Shown here: positions 14,198 to 20,580 of the stretch, in pieces | How the letters are laid out: the number at the start of each line of letters is the position of its first letter | Numbering within the stretch: the stretch's first letter is position 1 | NCBI GenBank assembly: GCA_036745495.1 | Contig: DAIOGA010000013.1 | Span: 1-20,580, forward strand | Direction: 5' to 3' | Length of the DNA stretch: 20,580 nt | From: Methylopumilus sp036745495 | Lineage (GTDB): Bacteria > Pseudomonadota > Gammaproteobacteria > Burkholderiales > Methylophilaceae | Position numbers and translations under genes: made by a program | Notes under the pieces: model-generated | What the model saw: the letters and a program-made list of their open reading frames with translations, nothing else | Told to the model about the DNA's origin: nothing | Databases searched by the model: none

Positions 14198-15017
14198 CTA
14201 TTTTTTTATCGGTGCTGCAAACGTAAATGCATCTGAATAAAATTCATCTTCTGGAAGTCCTTGCGTTATAAAAGCCTTATGAGCCACTTCTACCATCTGG
14301 GGAGCTCCACAACAATACAATTGATAATCATTCAAATTTACAAAATCTTTTAATACAGCTTCATGCACCAAACCTTGCCGCCCCTGCCATTTGTCTTCTG
14401 AAATAGATTCAGAAAGTACCGGTATATATTCAATATGTGGAAATTCACAAGACCATTTTTTGCATAATGCATCCATATATAAATCTTCTAGGATCCTTGC
14501 GCCTCGATAAAGCTTAATGGGTCGCTTCATACCTTTTTGAATGGATTCTTCAATCATGCCCTTAATGGGTGCAAAGCCTGTTCCCCCCGCTACGAAGATA
14601 ATCGGCTTTTGAGAATCTTCGCGTAAAAAGAAATTTCCAAAAGGTCCTTCGACGCGCAAAATAGATTTTTCTTTCATTTCTTTAAATACGTATTCCGTAA
14701 ATTCGCCACCTGGAATGAGTCTTAGATGTATCTCAAGCAATGAGGATTCATGNNNNNNNNNNNNNNNNNNNNNNNNNNNNNNNNNNNNNNNNNNNNNNNN
14801 NNNNNNNNNNNNNNNNNNNNNNNNNNNNNNNNNNNNNNNNNNNNNNNNNNNNATGCACTTTGCCTTCAACCACTTTACCTTTGCATGCGCCGCAAGCACC
14901 ATTGCGACAACCATAAGGCAAATGAACGCCTGCATCAATGGCAGCTTCTACAACTGTTTGACTTGGCTTCGCTTGAAAGACATGCCCGCTAGGCAAAAGT
15001 TTAATGGTATAACTCAT
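14198..15017 (-). CDS. 2Fe-2S ferredoxin / FAD-NAD(P)H oxidoreductase, interrupted by an assembly gap
   Basis: The N-terminal piece (14853-15017, 55 aa) is a plant-type ferredoxin domain with the first three cluster ligands in C-R-N-G-A-C-G-A-C; the fourth Cys falls in the gap. The C-terminal piece (14198-14752, 184 aa) is a ferredoxin-NADP reductase-type NAD(P)H domain with VEGPFGNFFL, the nucleotide-binding loop FVAGGTGFAPIKGM, and a C-G-A-P-Q-M motif. The missing middle should hold the fourth Cys and the FAD-binding R-x-Y/F-S block. The arrangement matches CDP-6-deoxy-glucoseen reductase-like and oxygenase-reductase proteins, usually near 335-340 aa. Start is ATG 15015-15017, overlapping the fxsA stop by one base. 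The frame does not run through 100 N, which reflects the placeholder length and not a mutation. The electron acceptor is unknown. Confidence 0.85.
14753..14852. other. assembly gap (100 N placeholder)
   Basis: Exactly 100 N, the usual size for a scaffold gap of unknown length. It lies inside the reductase gene. Known flanking coding sequence totals 720 nt (240 codons including stop), so the true gap must be a multiple of 3 if the gene is intact, and family length suggests roughly 290-310 nt. Confidence 0.97.
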
Positions 15018-15412
15018 TATTTTAAAAGCTCATCATCGCGGCGATATTCGCCTTCAATCACATCTTCTTCTGATGAATGAATATTTTGAGAAGAATTGTC
15101 TTTTATGGGAATCAGCAACAATATAATGGCAAAAAAATCTGTGATGACACCCGGAATAATAAACAAGATACCTGCAAATAAATTACGTGCACTTCCAATC
15201 ATGGCTTTAATTGGATTGCCTCCTTGTCCCATCGCGTTCATAAGCTTTGCAAAAACCAATTGTTTTTCTTCTTTGATCAATCGCCAACCGAGGTAAGTGA
15301 CTAAAATCATATAAAGAAAAAACCACCATCCATAAAGATGGCTTAGTTTAAAGATGCCCCATATTTCAATGACTGGGAAGGACAATAAAAGAATAGTAAA
15401 AAGTAATCGCAT
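15017..15412 (-). CDS. fxsA: FxsA family inner-membrane protein
   Basis: This 131-aa protein has the FxsA layout: an N-terminal pair of membrane segments (about residues 3-19 and 27-45, MRLLFTILLLSFPVIEIW then GWWFFLYMILVTYLGWRLIK), a short basic amphipathic stretch, a third segment pair around 78-103 (LFAGILFIIPGVITDFFAIILLLIP), and an acidic, hydrophilic C-terminal tail ending in D-V-I-E-G-E-Y-R-R, which is typical. FxsA in E. coli relieves F-plasmid exclusion of phage T7; its normal role is unclear. No good ribosome binding site is seen before the ATG. It is the first gene of a two-gene minus-strand unit with the ferredoxin reductase (TAATG overlap), and it diverges from dsbD across 140 bp that contain a long hairpin. 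Confidence 0.88.
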   Translation of the reverse strand: MRLLFTILLLSFPVIEIWGIFKLSHLYGWWFFLYMILVTYLGWRLIKEEKQLVFAKLMNAMGQGGNPIKAMIGSARNLFAGILFIIPGVITDFFAIILLLIPIKDNSSQNIHSSEEDVIEGEYRRDDELLK

Positions 15413-15455
15413 TAGGTTATTCTATGATTTTAGCTAGAATTATATGTAATAAATG

Positions 15456-15500
15456 ATCGTTGTGCTTAAGAGCTTGATGCAATCATTCTTAAGGAACGAT
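15456..15500. promoter_or_regulatory. long imperfect hairpin between fxsA and dsbD
   Basis: ATCGTT (15456-15461) pairs with AACGAT (15495-15500), CTTAAGA (15465-15471) pairs with TCTTAAG (15487-15493), and TGAT (15475-15478) pairs with ATCA (15482-15485), separated by small bulges. It lies 44-88 bp upstream of fxsA and 53-97 bp upstream of dsbD, so it can act as a shared operator or as a leader structure. Only three T follow the stem on the plus strand, so a strong terminator is unlikely. Confidence 0.6.
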
Positions 15501-15552
15501 TTTATGATGATTTAACTCCAATCACTAAATTTCTTATTAAAGGCCGCCATTC

Positions 15553-17346
15553 ATGTTTAGCCGTATTTTTTCTTTATCAAAAAAAATAGCAATCTTGCTC
15601 AGTTTATTTTTTATCGGCTTAATCTTAACTAATGCACATGCTAACGAATCTTTATTCTTAAAAAATAATAATGATTTCTTGCAACCTGATGAGGCATTTC
15701 AATTAACAGTTAAGAAAAACCCTCAATCTATTGAAGCATCGTTCTTTATTGCAAAAGACTATTATCTTTATCGCAACAAATTCAAAGTTGAATTTGACCA
15801 TGCTCCTCAAAGCCAAATACTTTTGCCTGCAGCTGAAATTAAAACGGATACGCATTTTGGGAAAACGGAAATTTATCATGACACTTTAAATGCTTCTATT
15901 CCCTATGATGCTAAGTATGCTCCAAAAGAAATCAGTATTACTTATCAAGGATGCAGTTCAAAAGGACTTTGCTATGCCCCTATTAAAAAAGAATTTAAAT
16001 TTGATAACATTCAAAGCAGTAGCTCAAAAACAATCAGCTCAAATTCAGAAGTTGATACGATGCAATTTTTATTACAGTCTCAACATGTCGGTCTTATCTT
16101 ATTAGGATTTTTCATCGCGGGATTATTGCTTTCACTCACGCCTTGCGTATTACCGATGATTCCCATTCTTTCAAGCATCATTTTTGCGTCACATAAGCGC
16201 CCCTCTCATCAAACGCGCTTGAAAGATTTTTTTCTGTCCTTAAGCTATGTTAGCGGTGTTTCTTTCACTTATACCTTATTAGGTGTCTTTGCGGGATTAT
16301 CGGGCAATTTAATTACCACAAGCATACAAAGTCCGATGCTCATGGGCATCATGGGTATTGTTTTTATTCTTTTAGCGCTTTCCATGTTTGATTTGTACGC
16401 ACTTAAATTACCTCATTTTATTGAACATTTCATTGCGACCTCAATTCTGCGCGTTGAAGGCGGAAAATATCTTAATGTATTTATCATTGGCACCATTTCA
16501 TCACTTGTTTTAAGTCCATGTATTGCGCCACCTCTAGCCGGAGCCATTATTTACATTAATCAATCACGTGATTTTATTTTAGGTGGTTTAGCTTTATTTA
16601 CGCTTTCAATTGGCATGAGCATGCCGCTCCTTCTTATTGGTATTTTTTCTGATCAATGGCTTCCTAAGCGCGGTCACTGGATGATTATTGTTAAAGAGCT
16701 TATTGGCTTTATGTTAATTGCTATGGGCCTTTTTATTATGAGCCCGCTGTTCCCGGAAAATATAGATCAAATCGCTTATAGTGCTCTGTTACTATCGCTA
16801 TCGATTTATTTATTTTTTGCAAACCGTCGTTTCAAATATAAGGCAATGTCTTGGGTACATCTGTCAGCTTTTGTAACGCTCATTGCTTCTATTTTACTTT
16901 TTGGACTAACACTTCAAAAAATAAATATATCCGACAATGAAAATATTTCTAATACGACAAAGCCTAATCACGTATCTGTACTACCTTTTAAACAAATTCA
17001 AAGTCTTGATGATTTATCTCGTGAGCTTAATCAGCGTAACAATAAAATGATCATGCTCGATTTCTATGCCGACTGGTGTGTCTCATGTAAAGAATACGAA
17101 AAACTTACCTTTAGTCATCCTAAAGTCAAAGAGCAATTAACTGAATACAACCTTCTCCAGGTGGATGTCACTAAAAACAATGCTGAACATAAAGATTTAT
17201 TAAAACATTTCAACCTTTATGGTCCGCCCGCTATATTATTTTTTGATAAACAACATAACGAATTGCGTACTTTTAGAATTGTGGGCTACAAAAATGCTTC
17301 GCAAATGTTAGATCAACTCAAAACGCTTCAGCATGAAAATCAATAA
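15553..17346 (+). CDS. dsbD: thiol:disulfide interchange protein DsbD
   Basis: DsbD carries reducing power from cytoplasmic thioredoxin across the inner membrane to periplasmic thiol proteins. All three domains and all six working cysteines are present. A signal peptide (cleavage near A-H-A) leads into the periplasmic alpha domain with Cys134 and Cys140 (YQGCSSKGLCYAP). The eight-segment membrane domain has Cys198 (TPCVLPMIP) and Cys323 (LSPCIAPP). The C-terminal thioredoxin-like domain has Cys509-V-S-Cys512 (ADWCVSCKEYEK). At 597 aa it is of normal length. AAAGG about 10 nt before the ATG is the likely ribosome binding site. The last 14 nt overlap the tlpA-like gene, so both are made together. 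Confidence 0.96.
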   Translation: MFSRIFSLSKKIAILLSLFFIGLILTNAHANESLFLKNNNDFLQPDEAFQLTVKKNPQSIEASFFIAKDYYLYRNKFKVEFDHAPQSQILLPAAEIKTDTHFGKTEIYHDTLNASIPYDAKYAPKEISITYQGCSSKGLCYAPIKKEFKFDNIQSSSSKTISSNSEVDTMQFLLQSQHVGLILLGFFIAGLLLSLTPCVLPMIPILSSIIFASHKRPSHQTRLKDFFLSLSYVSGVSFTYTLLGVFAGLSGNLITTSIQSPMLMGIMGIVFILLALSMFDLYALKLPHFIEHFIATSILRVEGGKYLNVFIIGTISSLVLSPCIAPPLAGAIIYINQSRDFILGGLALFTLSIGMSMPLLLIGIFSDQWLPKRGHWMIIVKELIGFMLIAMGLFIMSPLFPENIDQIAYSALLLSLSIYLFFANRRFKYKAMSWVHLSAFVTLIASILLFGLTLQKINISDNENISNTTKPNHVSVLPFKQIQSLDDLSRELNQRNNKMIMLDFYADWCVSCKEYEKLTFSHPKVKEQLTEYNLLQVDVTKNNAEHKDLLKHFNLYGPPAILFFDKQHNELRTFRIVGYKNASQMLDQLKTLQHENQ

Positions 17347-17881
17347 AGCCTCAGTTCATTTAGCAATCTATGTTCTTGCTATTATTTTTTTAGGCTTTTC
17401 TATTTTTCGCATTTTTTTAATGCCCTCAGAAAAAAATACGTCCTCGGCGGCTCCGCTATTCACTTCCATCATTAATGACCCTGAAGGCAAGCCTCAAAAT
17501 TTTAAACAATTTGAGAATAAAATCATTGTGCTTAATTTTTGGGCAACTTGGTGTGAGCCTTGTCGTGAAGAAATGCCTGAATTGTCCGACTTCTATTCTG
17601 AAAATAAGTCTAAAAACGTTGCAGTAGTTGGGATTGCGATTGATGAGGCCAAGGCCGTGAAGTCTTATCTTAAAAAAACTAAGGTGATATACCCCATTCT
17701 TGTGGATGAAGATAAAGGGGTGATTTTAAGTAAAAATTTAGGGAATAACGAGGGTATTTTGCCTTATACTGTAATTATCAATTCAAAAGGCATCATTGAA
17801 AAAACGATTCTTGGTCGTGTACATAAAGACCAATTAGATGCCATACTCAAGCCTTTATTGCAACCCTCTAAAAGCCTTTAA
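17333..17881 (+). CDS. TlpA/ResA-like membrane-anchored thioredoxin
   Basis: This 182-aa protein has an N-terminal signal anchor (about residues 9-29) that leaves a periplasmic thioredoxin-fold domain. The active site is W-C74-E-P-C77-R-E-E-M-P, with the upstream block V-L-N-F-W-A-T-W and a cis-Pro region I-L-P-Y-T-V-I-I near residue 145. TlpA/ResA proteins reduce specific periplasmic disulfides, classically in cytochrome c or cytochrome oxidase assembly. Its start lies 14 nt inside the dsbD gene, so the two are coupled and DsbD is its probable electron donor. Which substrate it reduces cannot be read from the sequence. Confidence 0.92.
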   Translation: MKINKASVHLAIYVLAIIFLGFSIFRIFLMPSEKNTSSAAPLFTSIINDPEGKPQNFKQFENKIIVLNFWATWCEPCREEMPELSDFYSENKSKNVAVVGIAIDEAKAVKSYLKKTKVIYPILVDEDKGVILSKNLGNNEGILPYTVIINSKGIIEKTILGRVHKDQLDAILKPLLQPSKSL

Positions 17882-17967
17882 TTTTCCTTAATTTCGTCTA
17901 ATTTGTAGACAAAAAACGTTATTTTCGGCAAAATTAACTTCCATAGATTCAAGAATAAACGCGACAA

Positions 17968-18405
17968 ATGGCAACAAAATCAATCTTAGTTTTGCACGGG
18001 CCCAATCTAAACCTTTTAGGTGAGCGTGAGCCACAGCATTACGGCAAACAAACCCTAGAAGACATCGATCAAGTTTTAAAAACCATAGCATCGGCTAAGT
18101 CTATTAAGCTTGAAACCATGCAAAGTAATAGCGAAGGGGACTTGGTAAACAAAATACAGTCACTTCACAAAGACAAAGTTGATTTTTTGATTATTAATCC
18201 AGCAGCGTACACCCACACATCCGTTGCGATGCGTGATGCTCTGTCTGCTGTCAAAGTGCCGTTTATTGAAGTTCATTTATCTAATGTATATGCAAGGGAG
18301 CCTTTTAGGCATCACTCCTACTTTTCTGATATCGCCGTCGCGGTGATTAGTGGTTTAGGTGCAGATGGTTATATAGCAGCCCTTAATTTTGCAATTAACG
18401 CTTAA
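17968..18405 (+). CDS. aroQ: 3-dehydroquinate dehydratase, type II
   Basis: AroQ dehydrates 3-dehydroquinate to 3-dehydroshikimate in the shikimate pathway; the type II enzyme is a small cytoplasmic dodecamer. The 145-aa length is standard. Visible signatures are H-G-P-N-L-N-L-L-G-E-R-E-P-Q-H-Y-G with the catalytic Tyr25, the loop N-P-A-A-Y-T-H-T-S-V-A, and the substrate-binding E-V-H-L-S-N-V-Y-A-R-E-P-F-R-H-H-S, which contains the catalytic His. The ATG has no clear ribosome binding site. The 86-bp spacer before it holds a short stem GTCTA/TAGAC (17896-17910) of unclear meaning. It is followed by accB after 20 nt. Confidence 0.96.
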   Translation: MATKSILVLHGPNLNLLGEREPQHYGKQTLEDIDQVLKTIASAKSIKLETMQSNSEGDLVNKIQSLHKDKVDFLIINPAAYTHTSVAMRDALSAVKVPFIEVHLSNVYAREPFRHHSYFSDIAVAVISGLGADGYIAALNFAINA

Positions 18406-18425
18406 AGTTTTAAAAAGAGGTCATT

Positions 18426-18893
18426 ATGGATTTACGCAAACTTAAAAAATTAATCGATTTAGTTGAAGAGTCTGGTATCGCTGAACTTGAACTCACCGAA
18501 GGTGAAGAAAAAGTCAAAATCAGTCGTCAACTTATGAATCAATCAGCGCCTATGACTCACTATATTCAAGCGCCTCAGCAAGTAGCAGCTCAACCTCAAG
18601 TAGCAGCTCCTTCAGAATCAAGCGCTTCAGAAACTAAACCTATAGCAGAAAAAATTGATGGGCATGCAGTCAACTCCCCCATGGTAGGGACTTTCTATCG
18701 CTCTCCATCTCCTGACGCTAAAGCTTTTGTTGATGTAGGCTCTAAAGTTACTAAAGGCGACACACTTTGTATCATTGAAGCTATGAAATTACTTAATGAG
18801 ATTGAAGCAGATGCAACAGGTACGATTAAAAAAATATTGGTTGAGAACGGTCAGCCCGTTGAATACGGCGAAACTCTCTTTATTATTGGCTAA
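18426..18893 (+). CDS. accB: biotin carboxyl carrier protein of acetyl-CoA carboxylase
   Basis: AccB carries the biotin that shuttles CO2 between biotin carboxylase and the carboxyltransferase in fatty-acid synthesis. The 155-aa protein has the typical N-terminal helix block (MDLRKLKKLIDLVEESGIAELEL), a flexible Gln/Ala/Pro/Ser-rich linker (about residues 40-75), and a C-terminal biotinyl domain (about 78-155) with the site E-A-M-K121-L-L; here the usual second M is replaced by L, a common variant. A strong ribosome binding site (AGAGG, 18416-18420) stands 5 nt before the ATG. accC follows after 8 nt. Confidence 0.96.
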   Translation: MDLRKLKKLIDLVEESGIAELELTEGEEKVKISRQLMNQSAPMTHYIQAPQQVAAQPQVAAPSESSASETKPIAEKIDGHAVNSPMVGTFYRSPSPDAKAFVDVGSKVTKGDTLCIIEAMKLLNEIEADATGTIKKILVENGQPVEYGETLFIIG

Positions 18894-18901
18894 TTTATTT
18901 T

Positions 18902-20251
18902 ATGTTTGAAAAAATACTAATTGCCAATCGCGGCGAAATTGCACTTAGAGTTTTACGCGCATGTCGTGAGCTTGGCATTAAAACAGTCACTGTTCATTCC
19001 GAAGCTGATCGTGATGCAAAGTATGTGAAATTATCTGACGAATCTGTATGTATTGGTCCAGCACCTTCTACACAAAGTTATTTAAATATCCCGGCTGTTA
19101 TTAGTGCTGCCGAAGTGACGGACGCCGAAGCGATTCATCCTGGCTATGGCTTTTTATCTGAGAATGCAGATTTTGCTGAACGTGTTCAACAAAGTGGTTT
19201 TGTGTTTATTGGCCCTCGTCCAGAAACAATTCGCCTCATGGGCGATAAGGTCAGCGCAAAAAATGCAATGAAGGAAGCTGGTGTACCTTGTGTGCCAGGT
19301 TCTGATGGTGCGCTTCCTGAAGATCCAAAAGAAGTACTCGCGATTGCTAAAAAAATTGGTTATCCAGTCATCATTAAAGCTGCTGGTGGCGGAGGTGGAC
19401 GCGGTATGCGCGTTGTCCATACTGAAGCTGCGCTTCTTGCATCCGTCAACATGACAAAACAAGAAGCACAAACAGCGTTCGGTAATCCAACGGTATACAT
19501 GGAAAAATTTTTAGAAAAACCACGCCATATTGAATTTCAAGTGCTGTCAGATCAACATGGCAACGCTGTATATCTCGGTGAGCGTGATTGTTCTCTCCAA
19601 CGTCGTCATCAAAAAATTATTGAAGAAGCACCAGCGCCTGGTTTATCTGCAAAATTACGTGAAAAAATTGGTGAACGTTGTGCCGAAGCATGTCGAACAA
19701 TTAATTATCGTGGTGCAGGTACGTTTGAATTTTTATATGAAAACAATGAATTTTATTTCATTGAAATGAATACACGTTTACAAGTTGAACACCCTGTGAC
19801 TGAATTTATAACGGGCATTGATATTGTTCAACAGCAAATCAAAATTGCTGCAGGTGAAAAATTACCATTTAAACAAAAAGATATTGTGTTCAAAGGTCAT
19901 GCCATTGAATGCCGTATTAATGCGGAAGACCCTTATAACTTTGTACCATCACCTGGCAAAGTCACTACATTTCATATGCCTGGAGGCCCTGGTGTGCGAG
20001 TAGATACTCACACTTATGCAGGTTATACCGTTCCATCTAATTATGACTCCATGATTGGTAAATTGATTACTTATGGTGATACGCGCGATCAAGCCGTCGC
20101 AAGAATGCGTGTGGCCTTATCAGAAATGGTCGTAGAAGGCATTAAAACAAATATTCCTTTACACAAAGATCTCATGGCTGATTTAACATTTAACAATGGC
20201 GGCGTCAGCATCCATTATTTAGAAAAAAAACTCGGCATACAAAAAAAATAA
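18902..20251 (+). CDS. accC: biotin carboxylase of acetyl-CoA carboxylase
   Basis: AccC uses ATP and bicarbonate to carboxylate the biotin on AccB. At 449 aa it has the standard length. The N-terminus MFEKILIANRGEIALRVLRA is diagnostic. The central ATP-grasp domain has the glycine-rich loop KAAGGGGGRGMRVV (about residues 159-172), the block E-R-D-C-S-L-Q-R-R-H-Q-K with E-E-A-P-A-P after it, and the catalytic motif F-I-E-M-N-T-R-L-Q-V-E-H-P-V-T-E. The start is close behind accB and has no clear ribosome binding site of its own, so translation is probably coupled. Its stop codon directly abuts the prmA start. Confidence 0.97.
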   Translation: MFEKILIANRGEIALRVLRACRELGIKTVTVHSEADRDAKYVKLSDESVCIGPAPSTQSYLNIPAVISAAEVTDAEAIHPGYGFLSENADFAERVQQSGFVFIGPRPETIRLMGDKVSAKNAMKEAGVPCVPGSDGALPEDPKEVLAIAKKIGYPVIIKAAGGGGGRGMRVVHTEAALLASVNMTKQEAQTAFGNPTVYMEKFLEKPRHIEFQVLSDQHGNAVYLGERDCSLQRRHQKIIEEAPAPGLSAKLREKIGERCAEACRTINYRGAGTFEFLYENNEFYFIEMNTRLQVEHPVTEFITGIDIVQQQIKIAAGEKLPFKQKDIVFKGHAIECRINAEDPYNFVPSPGKVTTFHMPGGPGVRVDTHTYAGYTVPSNYDSMIGKLITYGDTRDQAVARMRVALSEMVVEGIKTNIPLHKDLMADLTFNNGGVSIHYLEKKLGIQKK

Positions 20252-20580
20252 ATGGCCGCTTGGATTAATCTTAAAATCCGAGCAAGTGCAGAACATGCAC
20301 ATATCATAAGCGATGCTTTAATCGAACTCGGTGCGCTATCATCTTCCATCGAAGACTCCTATCTCAATAGCGAAAATGAAGAAGCACTCTTTGGCGAGCC
20401 CAATATACCGAGCAATACTATCTGGCAACACAACACCATTGAATCTCTTTTTAATGATTCTGTATCTATTGATACCATCATTGATGAACTTAAAACTGTT
20501 ACAGGTTTATCTCATATTGATTACACACTTGAATCTGTCGAAGAACAAAATTGGGTTGCATTAACGCAATCACAATTTGA
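20252..20580 (+). CDS. prmA: ribosomal protein L11 methyltransferase, N-terminal part
   Basis: PrmA methylates lysines and the N-terminus of ribosomal protein L11. The ATG at 20252 begins the base after the accC stop and stays open to the window end: 109 complete codons, truncated only by the edge. The visible part is the N-terminal substrate-recognition domain: M-A-A-W-I-N-L-K-I-R, then D-A-L-I-E-L-G-A-L-S-S-S-I-E-D, an acidic region, and E-S-V-E-E-Q-N-W-V-A-L-T-Q-S-Q-F, which matches the family's E-D-Q-D-W-x-x-x-W/F region. The SAM-binding methyltransferase domain lies beyond the window. The accC-prmA neighbour pair is a common proteobacterial arrangement and supports the call. Confidence 0.88.
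   Translation, partial: MAAWINLKIRASAEHAHIISDALIELGALSSSIEDSYLNSENEEALFGEPNIPSNTIWQHNTIESLFNDSVSIDTIIDELKTVTGLSHIDYTLESVEEQNWVALTQSQF

Noticed and set aside
14198..15017. A frameshift or pseudogene in the ferredoxin reductase.
   Set aside because: The register change comes from the 100-N placeholder and both flanking pieces are intact.
14715..15080. Plus-strand frames running through the N block.
   Set aside because: They exist only because N positions do not create stops; the real gene is the minus-strand reductase.
17896..17910. GTCTA/TAGAC stem after the tlpA-like gene as a terminator.
   Set aside because: The stem is only 5 bp, and it is followed by A residues on the plus strand with no T-run.
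17888..18091. A 67-codon minus-strand frame across the aroQ start.
   Set aside because: It overlaps the conserved N-terminus of aroQ, shows no family features and has no ribosome binding site.

Overview
The window is AT-rich, densely packed bacterial DNA with short intergenic gaps, many start/stop overlaps and ordinary core genes on both strands. The gene content is betaproteobacterial in style: argH divergent from hemC-hemD, dsbD-tlpA-aroQ-accB-accC-prmA in a row, and an RND pump with a lipoprotein outer-membrane factor. Low GC and compactness suggest a streamlined aquatic member of the Methylophilaceae (Ca. Methylopumilus / OM43-like). That placement is an inference from gene order and composition and was not tested by any search.

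Layout, left to right. (1) 1-3094: inner-membrane proteins. These are an NRAMP-related transporter with a non-canonical metal site, a MarC-family protein, an unlisted 46-codon basic ORF, a convergent 82-aa membrane protein, and a VIT1/CCC1-type transporter with a His-rich N-terminus. (2) 3193-10042: a complete tripartite RND efflux operon (periplasmic adaptor, HAE1 permease, outer-membrane factor) joined by 1-4 nt overlaps. Three bases further on comes a DegT/DnrJ/EryC1/StrS-type PLP aminotransferase. (3) 10051-13744: argH on the minus strand, then divergent hemC and hemD (ATGA overlap) and an orphan 135-aa membrane protein where related bacteria often have hemX/hemY. (4) 13745-14187: a self-contained unit made of a good -10 box, a leader with a 33-nt near-perfect palindrome, a 63-codon secreted Ala/Pro/Lys repeat peptide and a strong bidirectional terminator. 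(5) 14198-15412 (minus): fxsA followed by a ferredoxin-type flavin reductase that is broken by a 100-N assembly gap. (6) 15553-20580: dsbD and tlpA (periplasmic thiol reduction), then aroQ, accB, accC and the first 109 codons of prmA, which runs off the window.

How the genes work together: DsbD and TlpA form a membrane-to-periplasm reducing pair. AccB and AccC are the biotin carrier and biotin carboxylase of acetyl-CoA carboxylase. HemC and HemD make uroporphyrinogen III. The pump operon encodes a complete trans-envelope exporter. The items most worth a second look are the secreted repeat peptide with its structured leader, the 46-codon basic ORF with an internal hairpin, the aminotransferase attached to the pump operon, and the long hairpin between fxsA and dsbD. 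I found no mobile element, CRISPR array, tRNA or rRNA, and no gene-free stretch longer than about 205 bp.
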